A DNA stretch of 64,000 nt from NCBI GenBank assembly GCA_037044905.1, contig JBAOKB010000061.1, positions 62,001 through 126,000 of the forward strand, read 5' to 3'. The notes under the pieces are model-generated. The model worked only from the letters and a program-made list of their open reading frames with translations, was not told the origin of the DNA and made no database searches. This DNA comes from Hortaea werneckii. Taxonomy: Eukaryota; Ascomycota; Dothideomycetes; Mycosphaerellales; Teratosphaeriaceae. Within the stretch, counting starts at the first letter, position 1. Each line of letters opens with the position of its first letter. Below are positions 42,208-53,098 of the stretch, one piece after another. The position numbers were made by a program, and so were the translations under genes.

Positions 42208-44652
42208 GCGAGAAGGGTTTGGCTTTCACTAAAGGATGTACCTTTCCCATGACAGTGATGGCGAGGACTTTGCGACAGTTCGATGGGGCCATGCAACGGC
42301 TGGGCATATGTTATATTGCTGTACCGTAGCGGATTCTCGGGGACCTCGGAGCCTTCTTGAATCCCTTCTTGAATCTCGAGGGCCCTTTTACACTACTATT
42401 CCAGCCAAAGCCTGCACAAGAAAGCCACGAACCACTCACTATCCCGCGGTTATCACCTTTTCACTCCCAATTCGATAACGCAGCTCTTTGCCACGATTCA
42501 CTGGGGAGCATGAGCAATTTGTATGTTCCGCCCGGAGACAAGCGAGACAAGATAGATCAGCTTCCCGGATATCTCACAAGCGCCGTGGTTGTGTCGCACG
42601 CCTTTGAGTCCCGAAAGCCCACTGCGCACCCCAGGACTTTGGTACTGAAGCCTTTGGCGATCTCCGCACCAGACTGCCTTACAGTCACAGAAGGGCGCGC
42701 GAGACAGGGCGCTTGACATAGAAATGGCAAGGACATCACACCTATCGAAGGCTGCGCTCCTCTACTTCCTTATGTATAAGTCGCGCGCGAGCTCTTTTGG
42801 CAGAAGTTCGACTTTCTCCGGGGCTTCCTGCAAAAATCACGCATTCCTCTGGAACATGCCGCATTCCGAGTGTCTTTGATCCACGTGGCAAGAGCATGGT
42901 GCACACGAGACGCTGATTACTCTCGTCGATGATTTGAGCGGTGCTGAACGCTGATGATGATTGCGTTAAAGTCTCATCCTTCAAGATTGATACAACTATA
43001 TCAAAAACATCGCAAGCGGAGGAAGAGCACAATGCAGCAGTTCTGCTTTCTGTGCACCATCTCTCCCCATGGGCACCCCGCAAGACCCGTTCACCGTTGA
43101 ATCGAACCCTCTGCCAAGTTGAGCCAAGCGACTATACAGGAGGCTTTGTTCAGTCTTGTCCGCAAGAACGACCGCGGTCTCACATGCTCGGACGTGAAGT
43201 AAATGATTGAACTGGGAACGTTGAAGGACCGTTGGGCTCTCGTAATGCCATGCTGCATCTGACGATGCGCCAGCTGCTGCATGCAATTTGCCCAAAGCCT
43301 ATTACCCGGTCGAAGATACTGGACTGCAAAAAATTTGCATCAGTCTGCGGTCAGGGCTGTGCAACTCCAAACGAATGACACGAGTTGGATTTTGATGGTG
43401 TGTGTGATGCTTTGAGCATGTTCTCAATAGAGGTTGGCAACAGACCTGATTCGTTGTGTATTGCCCGGGAATATGCAACGTGCCAGTCAACTTGGAGGTA
43501 GGAGGTAGGTCTCAAAACCCAGATAATGGGCCTCGGAGGTTGCTTTCGGTCTCAAGGTACCTTCTGGATTCTGACTTTCAACACCGTCATGTTGGCGCTG
43601 AGGGGTTCGCAAGGGACCAGCTAAGCTAACTTCAATTTACGCCATGGCGATGGGTGGCGCTGGGGAGGCGCTGGAGAGGCGTTCACCTTGGCAGCCATCT
43701 ACGGCGCTGTCGACGTCAACCGGCAGTAAAGGGGCATAGGCAGAAGTTGCAGAGAAGGACAGCAACTTGACCTCATATTCCGACATATCGGTAAGCCACC
43801 GACTTATAGGTCCACAATCGATATTGCTTCAATAATTCTGCGACTTGCAATACGATAGTAGTGACTCGGTCGAGACGTCCGTGAACAAAGGCTAGGCGGT
43901 GCATGGGTCATACTGGGGCCCCAGACCAAGACTGTCGGTTGCTGGATCAGTTGACAGATTGTTATTTTTCGCCTCGGCCCTGCTCCAACATCAGACCCTC
44001 CAGATGCGGAGAAGCTTCAGTGTCGCTGCGGCAGCCGATCTACCGTACAGCCGCCAAAGGAAGCTTATTGTGAGCTTAGCGTCGATCGTTACTTCACACG
44101 TCCATCACTGAACCGGTGACTGGGTCGCCCGCCGCTTTGGATGGAGCATTAGCCAGCGCATGGACCATCGCGACAGCCAACCATTCCCTTTCGGTACAAC
44201 GCAAGAAAGTTCACCGTCTGTTAAACCCGGGATCGTCTCTATGCCGCCATCAAGTCCTCTCACGTCGGTGCACATGGTCAGCATTCACTTGCCAGCCAAT
44301 AGGATACCGTCTGATGACTGCCGGTACCTGTTGCTCGAGCCCTCCCGCAGCTTTTCCAACCTAGCGTCTCGGTTCTTCGCTTTGCTATATGTCACACAGG
44401 AAAGACAATGGCCGATCAAGTCTTGGTTGGCGCGATCACACTACGCAACAGTGGGAAGGTAAGATCAAGTAGAGTGGAGTATCAAGGAGGTCAGTATAGC
44501 GTCGCCTCGGTGCTTCTCCACCCTGTACCAGCTCGTGAATGTCTTGGTACCTGCGTCGAGGAATACATATATCCCTATAGCTCCTGACGATCACCTGCTT
44601 GTTATCCTTACGCTTCACCCCTCTACCAACATCTACCTCCATCACCTTGACA
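42208..44652. other. Gene-poor interval of 2.4 kb
   Basis: The largest stretch without a recognisable gene. Open frames up to ~119 codons occur on both strands, none with a domain, signal peptide or plausible intron structure. The composition is ordinary, not AT-rich, so a RIP-degraded transposon is not apparent. The last 200 bases should contain the promoter of the peroxidase gene. Confidence 0.45.
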
Positions 44653-45912
44653 ATGAAGAACGCAGTCGTCTCCTCCTTGCTCGTCTCGGGCGCCGCCGCC
44701 TTCCCATGGGTGGCGATGCAACCCGGTGTCGATTCATCTATCCTCAGACTCAAGCCTCGTCAGCAGGTCGGCGAGGGCCCTGGTGGCCCAGACACTTGCC
44801 CTTTCAACGCCAACCATGAGGATGCGCGCCCCGTCACCGACGAATTCCCTTATAACAACGCGAAGAACGGTGCCGGGCAACGGCAAGGGTGGTTACCAAG
44901 TACCTGCCCCTGGCGACACCGCTCACCAGTTTGAGGCACCAAACCCCAACACCGACATTCGAGGTCCATGCCCTGGACTGAATGCCGCCGCCAACCACCA
45001 CTTCCTTGCCCATGACGGCATCGTCACCTTCAACGAGCTGGTGGATGCTCAGCAGAACGTTTACAACGTGGGCTATGACCTTGCCACCCTCCTGGCTCTG
45101 CTTGGTCTGACCCTCACCGACGGCGACATTGTAACCCAAAAGCTGTCCATCGGGTGTGATGCCACTTCACGGACCTCTTTCAACCCGCTGCTGACGGGAA
45201 GCGAACCTGGTCTTGACGGACACAACAAGTTCGAGGCCGACACCTCCCTCACTCGCAATGACTATTTCACCGGGGATGGTGACAACTTCAGCTTCAACGG
45301 TACCCTCTTCGGTATGATGAACGATGCCTGCGACGGCAACTTCAACCGTGAGAACCTTGGCCACTACCGCGCCGACCGCTGGCGCCAGTCGAAGATGGAG
45401 AACCCCAACTTCTACTTCGGCCCGCTCTCCCTCCTGCTCTTCGGAGCCGCCTCTTTCCTCTACGAGCTCATGCCCAGCGGCACGCGCGGCTACGCTCCCG
45501 ACCTCGAGACCATCTCGTCGTTCTTCAACGCTGTGCAGCAGGACGACGGCACCTGGGTTGCAGGCGAGGGTGAGAAGATCCCGGACAATTGGACTAACCG
45601 CGTCGAGCCGTACTCCAACTCCGATGTCACCCGCGAGATCGTCGCCATGTACCTCGTTGAGCCTGTGCTCTTCGGTGGCAACACTGGCCCTAACTCTTTC
45701 GACACTCTGAACTTCGGCAACATTGAGGATGGCAAGTTGCCGTCGGCCTCGATGCTGCAGACACTTCGTGCTTGCTGTACCAGCTCGCTACCCAGTCCGT
45801 CCCAAGTTACCTGAACGGTGTCATCACCCCGACCGTTGAGGCGCTCTCCTTCGTTGCCAAGCAGATTGGCCCAGAGCTCGACAACCTCGGCTGCCCTCGT
45901 CCCCTTACCTAG
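44653..45912 (+). CDS. Chloroperoxidase-type haem-thiolate peroxidase, frame broken
   Basis: About 420 residues from ATG 44653 to the stop at 45910-45912. A signal peptide (MKNAVVSSLLVSGAAAFPW) and a propeptide-like segment come first. The PCP motif with the haem-thiolate cysteine is GPCPGLNAAANHHFLAHDG. The distal region reads KFEADTSLTRNDYFTGD, so the usual Glu-His-Asp or Glu-Gly-Asp appears as Glu-Ala-Asp. RADRWRQSKMENPNFYFGP and the late YLNGVITPTVEALSFVAKQIGPEL segments agree with the family. Two single-base problems: an extra base near 44865 (just before GNGKGGYQVPAPGDTAHQF) and a missing G near 45745 (before DTSCLLYQLATQSV). Members are secreted enzymes using H2O2 to halogenate or oxygenate substrates; unusual distal residues make the exact chemistry uncertain. 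The H2O2-generating amine and FAD oxidases elsewhere in the window are not close enough to imply linkage. Confidence 0.85.
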
Positions 45913-46336
45913 AGAGGTTGTCGAAAATAGAAAGATGATGGATCCATTTCAGTGGTATGATGGGAGTGGTGAGAAGGTTATGATGAAACTTACGATAGTT
46001 TGTTGGGGAGATAGGGAAAAAGTTGTACATATATAGGCAATCCCATACATGATGAGATGTGACCATTACTTTGAATTATTCGCTTTGATGATTGAATTAT
46101 GTGAAATTGCACGTTTCCTTTTGATGTCATTCGATATTATAAATGTGGTACGGAAATGAAATGGCATTGACCAAAAGTGGTTATTTGAGATTTTTCTCAG
46201 CTCACACATTTCATCTCGAAGCCTTTGTTATTTCATATGCCAAATTCTTCATAAAGAAAAATCCCGTATGTATGTAAATTGAAAATGAATTGTGATTCGG
46301 TTCAAATGAAGGATAAGAAAAGCTACAAGAACGCTA
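45913..46336. other. AT-rich 3' intergenic region
   Basis: Convergent gap of about 420 bases, visibly AT-richer than its surroundings between 46040 and 46330, with aatgaa and ataaag type motifs that fit 3'-end processing of both neighbours. No coding potential seen. Confidence 0.5.
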
Positions 46337-48535
46337 TCAATCCATAGACAACCCTTCAATCTCTTTAACCCCGTCATCGCAGCCGCTTCTGTTTCCATCT
46401 GATCCTCATATTCCACCTCGACGCCCGGCAGACAGAAGAGATCATCGGTGTTCGAGTCATGCGGGACACGTTTCCGCGCGGCTTCTTCGGGGCCACAGCC
46501 ACCGATGTATTGGCGGAAGTACGGCAAGTAAGCATCCCGCTGCTCTGCGATCTGGGCAAAGTCGATGAGATCGCCTTCGTGGGAGATGAAGGGGAGTGTG
46601 CCAGCTCTGGGAGATCGCCTGCAAAGGGTAGTAGGTTGTGGAGAGGCTGTGTAGTACGGGTTTCATGTTCGACGTGGTCGTGTAGGGTGGGCTCGTTGGA
46701 AGCTAAGAGGAAGTCTTCTTCCTCGGAAGGCGCCGTGTCGGGGTCTTTACTTGCTTGTTTGGCCTCCTTTGGACGACGCAAGTACTCTTCAGGGACTTGG
46801 GCGAGCTCATTGTGTATCGTGACGAAAGAATTCGCAGGGTGAAGTATGTAGTATCCCCTGGCACGCATGAGTTCGAGCAGGTATTCCAGCCATGAAGGCG
46901 CAGTCTCTGAGACGAGCTTCTCCATTTTGCGGGAAAGACCGGAATGCCTGGCGGTGATGCGTTTAGTAAGGAAATCGTGCATGGCAGCCCATTTGCTGCC
47001 AAAGATCAAGCTCGCAGTTGCTGAGGGAGCTTGGTATAGGAATGGAGATGGGCCTTGTTGGTCATAGTCTTTTTCACTTCGTAGTTTCGTAGAGGGCGCG
47101 TCTGCAATTGTGGGGGCAGAAAAGCCGCTGCTTCCGTTCAAGAAGGTGGATGGAGTGTCAAGCGAGATACCGAGCAGGTTCTCAGAATCTGGCGCTGCAA
47201 ATTTTGAGTACTTGTATTCCAGGATCAAGTAGTGGAGATACGAGAGATACATTGGGCTAAGTTCGGCTTGGGCGACAGAACAAGGACGTGGTTGTCGACA
47301 GTATTCTTCGGAAAAATCGACTCGAGGAAGCGTATAGAAGCCTCTTCAGGGGTTTGACGAGAAGAAGGGATGCGGTGGTGGAGCGTTAGAGCCGACTGTT
47401 TCTCATGTGACGAGCCCGAACCTTGTGGCCAGTCCATCAACGCAAGGTACTGCTGCACAGCAGGTTCCACATCGTTGGGAAGCTCGATTGTCAGCTTCGG
47501 TAGTCTCAATCCAGTGTAGTAAGCGCTTTCAAGGCTTCTGAGCAACCTGAGCAGAGTGCCAGAATTTGCCGGAGCAGCATGCACGAGAATGTCAATGTTC
47601 GGCCTGAACCAATTACTTAGGCTCCCTGAGTCCAGCCTAGTAATATAGAAGAACTCTTCATACCGACCACCCGGGATCTCGATGACCGTAACGCCCATGT
47701 CCTTGCCTTTTCTCCGCAATGCCCGTGCATGAAAGGCCTCCTCGACCTCACCGTCATCCGTGATGATGGCCTGGGGATGCATATAATCTTGGAAGTGCTT
47801 CATCGAGCCAGCAACCGCAGCCTCAGCTCGCTGATCTGAACTGTACTCTGAGTACTCCGCTCTCGCATCGTGGAAGGACACTGGACAATCTTCCTTGGAG
47901 ACGCCATTGATTTCCAGGATGTCCTGGAGCGGTAGGCTGTCACGGCCGTGTAACGCAAAGTGCACATAGTTTCTATCCCACCTTGCCATTTCGCAAGCCA
48001 TGGGTATGAGGTTTGCTGCGCTCTTCAGCGAAGATACAGAGAAGAGCACGTTCCGATTATCTAGGCCCTTCGTCCTCTTTATGCCCCGTAGGCTGAGTGC
48101 CAGCCTGTGATATCTAATTGGACCGTCATAGTAGTGCATGTCCACCTCTTCATCTTTCTGCGGCAGTCGGCGAGGTGCACCGACAGGTTCTGTCTTTGGA
48201 TAGCCCGGCGGGGTGCCTGTCTGAGGTCTTGACCGTGGCATCTGGCCAGGTCTCCGCATAGCGTATCCCAGCCTCTCATCGGCCGGCCCAAGATCTGTCG
48301 GGAGGTTTTTCACAAACACATATACAAATAGTGCTATCGCCACAACCAGGAACAACCTCCTCTTCCGCCATTGCCATGGCTGCATGAGACTGTTGGCCGC
48401 CGACGACCTCTTAGGCCGGAAATCGTCGTCCCGTTTGCCAAGCTCTTCATCTTTACTGTAGACTGTAGACTGCGGCGCGGGCATGGTTCGTCTGTCGAAT
48501 GAGCCCCGACTCCGTGGATGGGTGCGTGCCAGCAT
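46337..48535 (-). CDS. Fungal 'glycosyltransferase 2' membrane protein, frame broken
   Basis: Start ATG 48535 (the codon before it is TTG). About 730 residues in several frames. A short cytosolic N-terminus, one signal-anchor helix (RRLFLVVAIALFVYVFVKNL) and a large lumenal domain follow, containing RGIKRTKGLDNRNVLFSVSSLKSAANLIPMACEMARW, QAIITDDGEVEEAFHARALR, VIEIPGGRYEEFFYITRLDSGSLSNWFRPNIDILV and LRLPKLTIELPNDVEPAVQQYLALMDWP. The second half (PMYLSYLHYLILEYKYSKF onward) is in another frame after a missing base near 47270; further single-base losses near 46595 and 46379 bring the end to a stop at 46337. This is the conserved ascomycete family usually named glycosyltransferase 2, a GT2-like type II membrane protein of the secretory path; its sugar and acceptor are not known to me. 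Confidence 0.78.
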
Positions 48536-48908
48536 CAAAGCCCAAGCATCCTGGGAACGATGCTGCTCTCGGTGATCAAGGAGCGACGTGGGTGAGCAGT
48601 GTGTGGTACATCAACAGCTCATTCCAATAGAGAGTGCCCTTCTCTTTCGAGAACAGTTCATTGCACGAGGACGCCGAAGATTCGAAGCACTCCCTGCATG
48701 ATTCGGCTAATGTAGTGTAATGTCGGCATTCTCCACGATTAAACACGATAAGCTTAATGAGCTTACCTGCAGAGTAAACAGATGGTCCGTGCACATACCA
48801 GGGGGCCACAGGCATGGAATATGGAGATGAACATAGCAGCAGAGAAGCACACAGAGTAAAAGCCATATGATATTACAGACAGCCATTACACAAAACATGT
48901 AGAATATG
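48536..48908. other. Intergenic, no supported gene
   Basis: About 370 bases upstream of glycosyltransferase 2 and downstream of the DUF3431 gene, both minus strand. A minus-strand frame (48576-48866) is Cys/Leu-rich and overlaps likely promoter sequence; it is not supported as a gene. Confidence 0.4.
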
Positions 48909-50393
48909 TTACATTATGATCGGTTTATTGTCGTCCTCCCAATGCTCAGCCTGCTCACGATCCGCTTCTTTACGACTATTCTCCGCCTCCTTACGAGTCC
49001 CTCCTTGGGCACCTTCAGACTCTGATTCTTGAGCAGTTCCAGCCTTCTCTTTCTTTCGATCATCCGCTTGCTGTTGACCCTCAGCTTCCTTGCGGCTTTC
49101 TTCGGCCTTCTGAGCTTCCTTACGAATCTCTGCGTCCTCCGGTCTGCCGCCAGCTTTCGGTCGTTTCGCTTGATTGCTCTCTTGCTTGCGGACGCCCTCG
49201 TCCTGAACTTTGGCTCTTCCTCCTGACCTACCCGGCTCGCGAGCAGGTTCCAAATTCTGGCCGCCATTTCCACCGCTTGCGTCGTCGCCTTTATCATGCA
49301 TCCTAGCCCAGTCATCTGGCAGCGTGAAGTCCGGTGGAATTGTATACTGTCCCATGCAGTGACCGTCTAGACACCCTTCCAGGTCGCATCTTCCGTAGAG
49401 CTTGCAATAACAATCGCTTGCGCTCGGGCATGCTAGCTGATTCAGCCGGCCGAGATCCAGGCTGTCCCGTGATTCACTCATGACCTCCTTCCGCAAGAAG
49501 AGGATATGCCACAAATATGACATAATGCGACCAGAGATCTTATCATCCTGAGGAGCATCCTCCAAAAGCCATTGTCGAAGCGCCAGGTACTCCTTCAGCG
49601 AGTGCTGATAGATGCGGTCCCGGGAGACAACAAATTGTGCACAGCACTGCGACTTGACCATATCACTTCTACCTAGGCGGGCCTGTTCGTCCCGATTAAA
49701 GCCCCCGAAGATGGACACAAGGGAGTCTGCGAATGCGGCATCTGATGCAGACCGCATATCCCATGGTTGCGTCTTAGCATTCAGTTTCGTTTCGATGCTG
49801 TTCTGTGGGGAGCCATAGTCCTTGGCGCACGTACTCGCACTCCAGTCGCATCGCAGATTGTGGTAGCCAGGACCTTCTAGAGCAGCAGGAATATCCAGTG
49901 CTTCCAGCAGCGGCAAATTGTCGTACGTCGGTTCATCGTTGTGCCAGGAGAAACGGGATCCATGTGTGAAAACCACACCCGCTAGAGGGATGTTCGGATA
50001 GTTGTCGATGATGAAAGTCAAATACGCCATAGCCTCATGACCCTTGTTCGCTGGCACTTGCAGCTCTTCCCGATCTCTACTGACGGGCCGGTCGACATGG
50101 TAGATGCAGTAGTGGTACTTCCCGTGCAGCCTATCCAGCCACCTCAGCGGGCCATTATCTTTCACATGGGCGACCACCAGGGCAGGATGCGACTCTGCGT
50201 TAAGTCCAGGACATTTTCCTCTCACGTCAGGTAGCCTCTCGGCTTTGCTGGTATATCGCACAGTGGTCCAATCAAGCTTTCTGCCGGCACCGGACGTACT
50301 CCTGGACGGTGCAAGGTTTACGTAGAGGATCAGAAGCAAGGCAACACCGAAAAGCCCTAAGTTCAAGAGCGCCTTGCGCGGGGAAACTCTCAT
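48909..50393 (-). CDS. DUF3431 membrane-anchored protein with charged C-terminal tail
   Basis: Single exon of 494 residues, unbroken. An N-terminal signal-anchor (LGLFGVALLLILYVNLA) leads to the DUF3431 domain at ~70-300: PALVVAHVKDNGPLRWLDRL, YHYCIYHVDRP, GHEAMAYLTFIIDNYPNIPLAGVVFTHG, the loop FSWHNDEPTYDNLPLLEALD and QCCAQFVVSRDRI. DUF3431 proteins are abundant in ascomycetes, lie in or beyond the Golgi, and have an unproven resemblance to glycosyltransferases. A Cys-rich stretch (CPSASDCYCKLYGRCDLEGCLDGHC, partial quote: CYCKLYGRCDLEGC) follows. The last ~110 residues are extremely charged (Lys/Arg/Glu/Gln with RKEA-type units), probably a single extended helix or disordered. Neighbours are another glyco-enzyme and an arylsulfotransferase-fold protein, suggesting a glycan-processing neighbourhood. 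Confidence 0.85.
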   Translation of the reverse strand: MRVSPRKALLNLGLFGVALLLILYVNLAPSRSTSGAGRKLDWTTVRYTSKAERLPDVRGKCPGLNAESHPALVVAHVKDNGPLRWLDRLHGKYHYCIYHVDRPVSRDREELQVPANKGHEAMAYLTFIIDNYPNIPLAGVVFTHGSRFSWHNDEPTYDNLPLLEALDIPAALEGPGYHNLRCDWSASTCAKDYGSPQNSIETKLNAKTQPWDMRSASDAAFADSLVSIFGGFNRDEQARLGRSDMVKSQCCAQFVVSRDRIYQHSLKEYLALRQWLLEDAPQDDKISGRIMSYLWHILFLRKEVMSESRDSLDLGRLNQLACPSASDCYCKLYGRCDLEGCLDGHCMGQYTIPPDFTLPDDWARMHDKGDDASGGNGGQNLEPAREPGRSGGRAKVQDEGVRKQESNQAKRPKAGGRPEDAEIRKEAQKAEESRKEAEGQQQADDRKKEKAGTAQESESEGAQGGTRKEAENSRKEADREQAEHWEDDNKPIIM

Positions 50394-50751
50394 CGGTCCG
50401 GAATTCGAGGAAGCATGACCCGATGTAAACAGACCTGTGCAGTGAACGCAGAAACGAAAAGTGTCGATGTGGGCGTCGCGAGTAGGTCGAGCAGACGCTG
50501 GCGCCGCGGAAGCTTAAACCGAGGTGGCGGGTCGGCGGGTGTAGCCGGAGGATCAATGCTAATATGCACCTGCATTATGTCCTGGGCACGCCAAAGTCTC
50601 TATCAATCCTCTCTGGCCGTCCGTCCATATCGTCGATCCTGGTTCAGTGTTCCCAAAGCATTGAAATCTGCGAGCGTGCATTTGATATCTATTTTGAAAG
50701 TCGGGTCAGCTTTGGCAAATTGCCATTTGATAGCCCGCTGACGCGGCTTCT
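50394..50751. promoter_or_regulatory. Short divergent promoter (DUF3431 and arylsulfotransferase-like)
   Basis: A 358-base interval between divergently transcribed membrane-protein genes, so co-regulation is possible. No motif can be assigned with confidence. Confidence 0.45.
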
Positions 50752-52728
50752 ATGAAAACCCTCCTGCTCTTCCTCTGCTCTTTGGCACCATGGCTGGCCT
50801 TTTCCCAGAGACTGGGCGGAACTCATGACGTTGTCCCTCGTCCATATGACAAGTCGCTGGACGATGGCATCCGAGGCTCCTACCCGGTGAAGAAAGGTAT
50901 CAGTTCCAAGCTGACTGCACCGGAAACGAACATCCTTCGATGGTCACCAGAATGCGATGATGGACGGTACCATTTCGTCACACCCCGAGGATGGAAGGTT
51001 CCTCGGCCTGGTCCCATGATCTTGGATGCCAAAGGCTCCATGATTTGGTCTCAGCATTTTGATAACGAATTTGGTGGTCAAGCTTATGATCTAAAGGTCC
51101 AGCGATATATGGGCGAGGACTATCTGACATTTTGGCTGGGCGACGATAGAATCAGGGGACATGGCGCGGGCGAGTATTACATGGTAGGTCTTTGTGTATA
51201 GCAAGCTTATAGCAAGAGTAAATCCGCTGATTCCACGGGTAAGCTCAACTCTTCCTACGATGTAGTTCGGAGGATCAAAGCCAGCAATGGCATGGCCGCA
51301 GATCTCCATGAGCTCATCATTACGCCTGAAGGCAATGCTTTGATGATTATCTTCCAGCCTTTCCCGTTCGATGTGAGGCCAGTCGGCCGAAAAATCAACG
51401 ACGTCTGGAATCAAGCTATCTGGGACTGTCTCATACAGGAAATCAGCATCGACGGTGGAGAGGTGTTATTTCAATGGCGTGGCTCGGAGCACATCAGCAT
51501 CAACAATACGTATAATGTGCTTGACGACATCAGCGTGGGGATCAGGAACAACCCTTTCGATCCTTTCCACTTCAATTCTGTCCAAAAGGACGCCGAAGGC
51601 AACTACCTGATATCCGTCAGAAACCCGCACGCCATATTCTATGTCGACAAGGATACTGGGAAAATCCTCTGGACCCTGGGCGGCAAGCACAACGACTTTA
51701 TGGATCTGAGCGGCGGTCACGCCTTGAACTTCGCGTGGCAACACGACGCCCGCTTCGTCTCTCCGAACGCCTTTCCCAAAATCTATGCCCCGCCGCGCCC
51801 GCAAAGCGGCATCACCACGCGCCTCATGACCCTCTTCGACAATGCCGCCATGGACTGGAACTACGAGTACGGCCAGCCTTCTTCGCGCGGCCTGCTTCTG
51901 GAACTCGCCTTCCCAACGAAGTCCGCAAAACCCACCGCACAGAGGTCCCTTGAATCTGATCCTCCGCCCCTAGAACCATTGGTCCCGCTCGAAGGGAGAT
52001 CACTAACGGGCCTGAGCAAGCAAGACGCCGACAAGATCGCCGCCATCAACGGGACGAATCCCGCCTACACCGTCCGCGTAATCCAAACCTTCGAAAACCC
52101 AAGCCATATCCGCTCCGGCACACAAGGTTCCGTCCAGACCCTGGCATCCCAAAACGCAGACACCGACGCGAAAGTCCTCCTCGGTTACGGCCTAAACCCA
52201 GTCCTGACCGAATTCGCCAGCAACGGCACCGTGCTGTGCGATATCCGCTTCGGCGCCGCCAGCGCCAGGGAAACGGGCGACGTGCAGAGTTATCGGGCGT
52301 ACAAAGCGCACTGGGTTGGGGAGCCCCGGGACTCGCCGCGCGCGGCTATCAAAGCGGGGAACGTCTACGTGAGCTGGAATGGCGCGACGGAAGTCCGGTC
52401 CTGGCTCGTTCAAGCCGCGGATACTGTGGACGGAGATGAGAAAGCGTGGAAGGGGATGTTAGAGCCTGCGCCGAGAACGGATTTCGAAACGGCGATCTCG
52501 TTGCCGAGGGAATATCGCAAGGCGAAGTTGTTGCGTGTCGTTGCGCTGGATGAGAAGGGTGAGGTCTGTGGGAATGGGGTTAGTAATGTTCTTCGCCCGG
52601 GGTTTACGGGCGCTTTGCTTGATCAGCATAGACGGCATTCCACGCCTGTCCTGGTTCTGGGCTTCGCTATTGGATTGTTCGTCTTGTATAAGGTGATGGG
52701 TTGCCTTTTGCCTGGCGCAATGGGATGA
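50752..52728 (+). CDS. Arylsulfotransferase-fold (ASST) membrane protein
   Basis: Exons 50752-51183 and 51244-52728 encode 638 residues. The 60-nt intron (gtaggt..gggtaag) contains an in-frame stop; its removal joins GAGEYYM to LNSSYDVVRRIKASNG, the expected order. A signal peptide (MKTLLLFLCSLAPWLAFSQ) is followed by the ASST six-bladed propeller: WSPECDDGRYHFVTPRGWKVPRPGPMILD, HFDNEFGGQAYDLKVQRY, YLTFWLGDDR, DLHELIITPEGNALMI, FDPFHFNSVQKDAEGNYLISVRNPHAIFYVDKDTGKILWTLGG and FAWQHDARFV, with the family's internal His residues. A C-terminal membrane helix (PVLVLGFAIGLFVLYKVMG) anchors it. Bacterial ASST transfers sulfate between phenols; fungal members are common but uncharacterised and may instead act on secreted aromatics or glycans. 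No frame problems here. Confidence 0.9.
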
Positions 52729-53098
52729 AGAATGCCCGGTATCAGAAGATCAGTCAGGCATAAATTTAAATTGCTATCTTGGCTGGTTGCGATTGAAGAG
52801 GCGTTTCTTTTCGACTATGCTAAGGTGTTTCTCCACGGGCGTGGTGAAAAAAAAATTGGCGGGTTTAATGTGGAGATTTTGTACATGTTGTAAGATTCGC
52901 CGCATGGAGTTTGCCTTAAATGTAAGGTGAAGCTGAACACATACATATCGGAAGCGATGCGTGCAGCGGCCTATGCTCCCTGCTGCGTGTCAGACGATGG
53001 GATGAACAGCTAGGCATTATTATGTTCTCCTTTGTGCGGCAGGCCTCTGAGCCAGAAGCTTTTGGTGAATTCAGCAAAGATGATGTATTTGCACCCTC
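52729..53098. other. Intergenic between convergent genes
   Basis: Some 370 bases between the ASST-like stop and the Pol32 stop. An A-run (about nine A at 52847-52855) may belong to the 3' end of the former. No gene evidence. Confidence 0.5.

Noticed and set aside
45324..45710. 128-codon Ser/Thr/Ala-rich plus-strand frame
   Set aside because: Off-frame shadow of the peroxidase gene.
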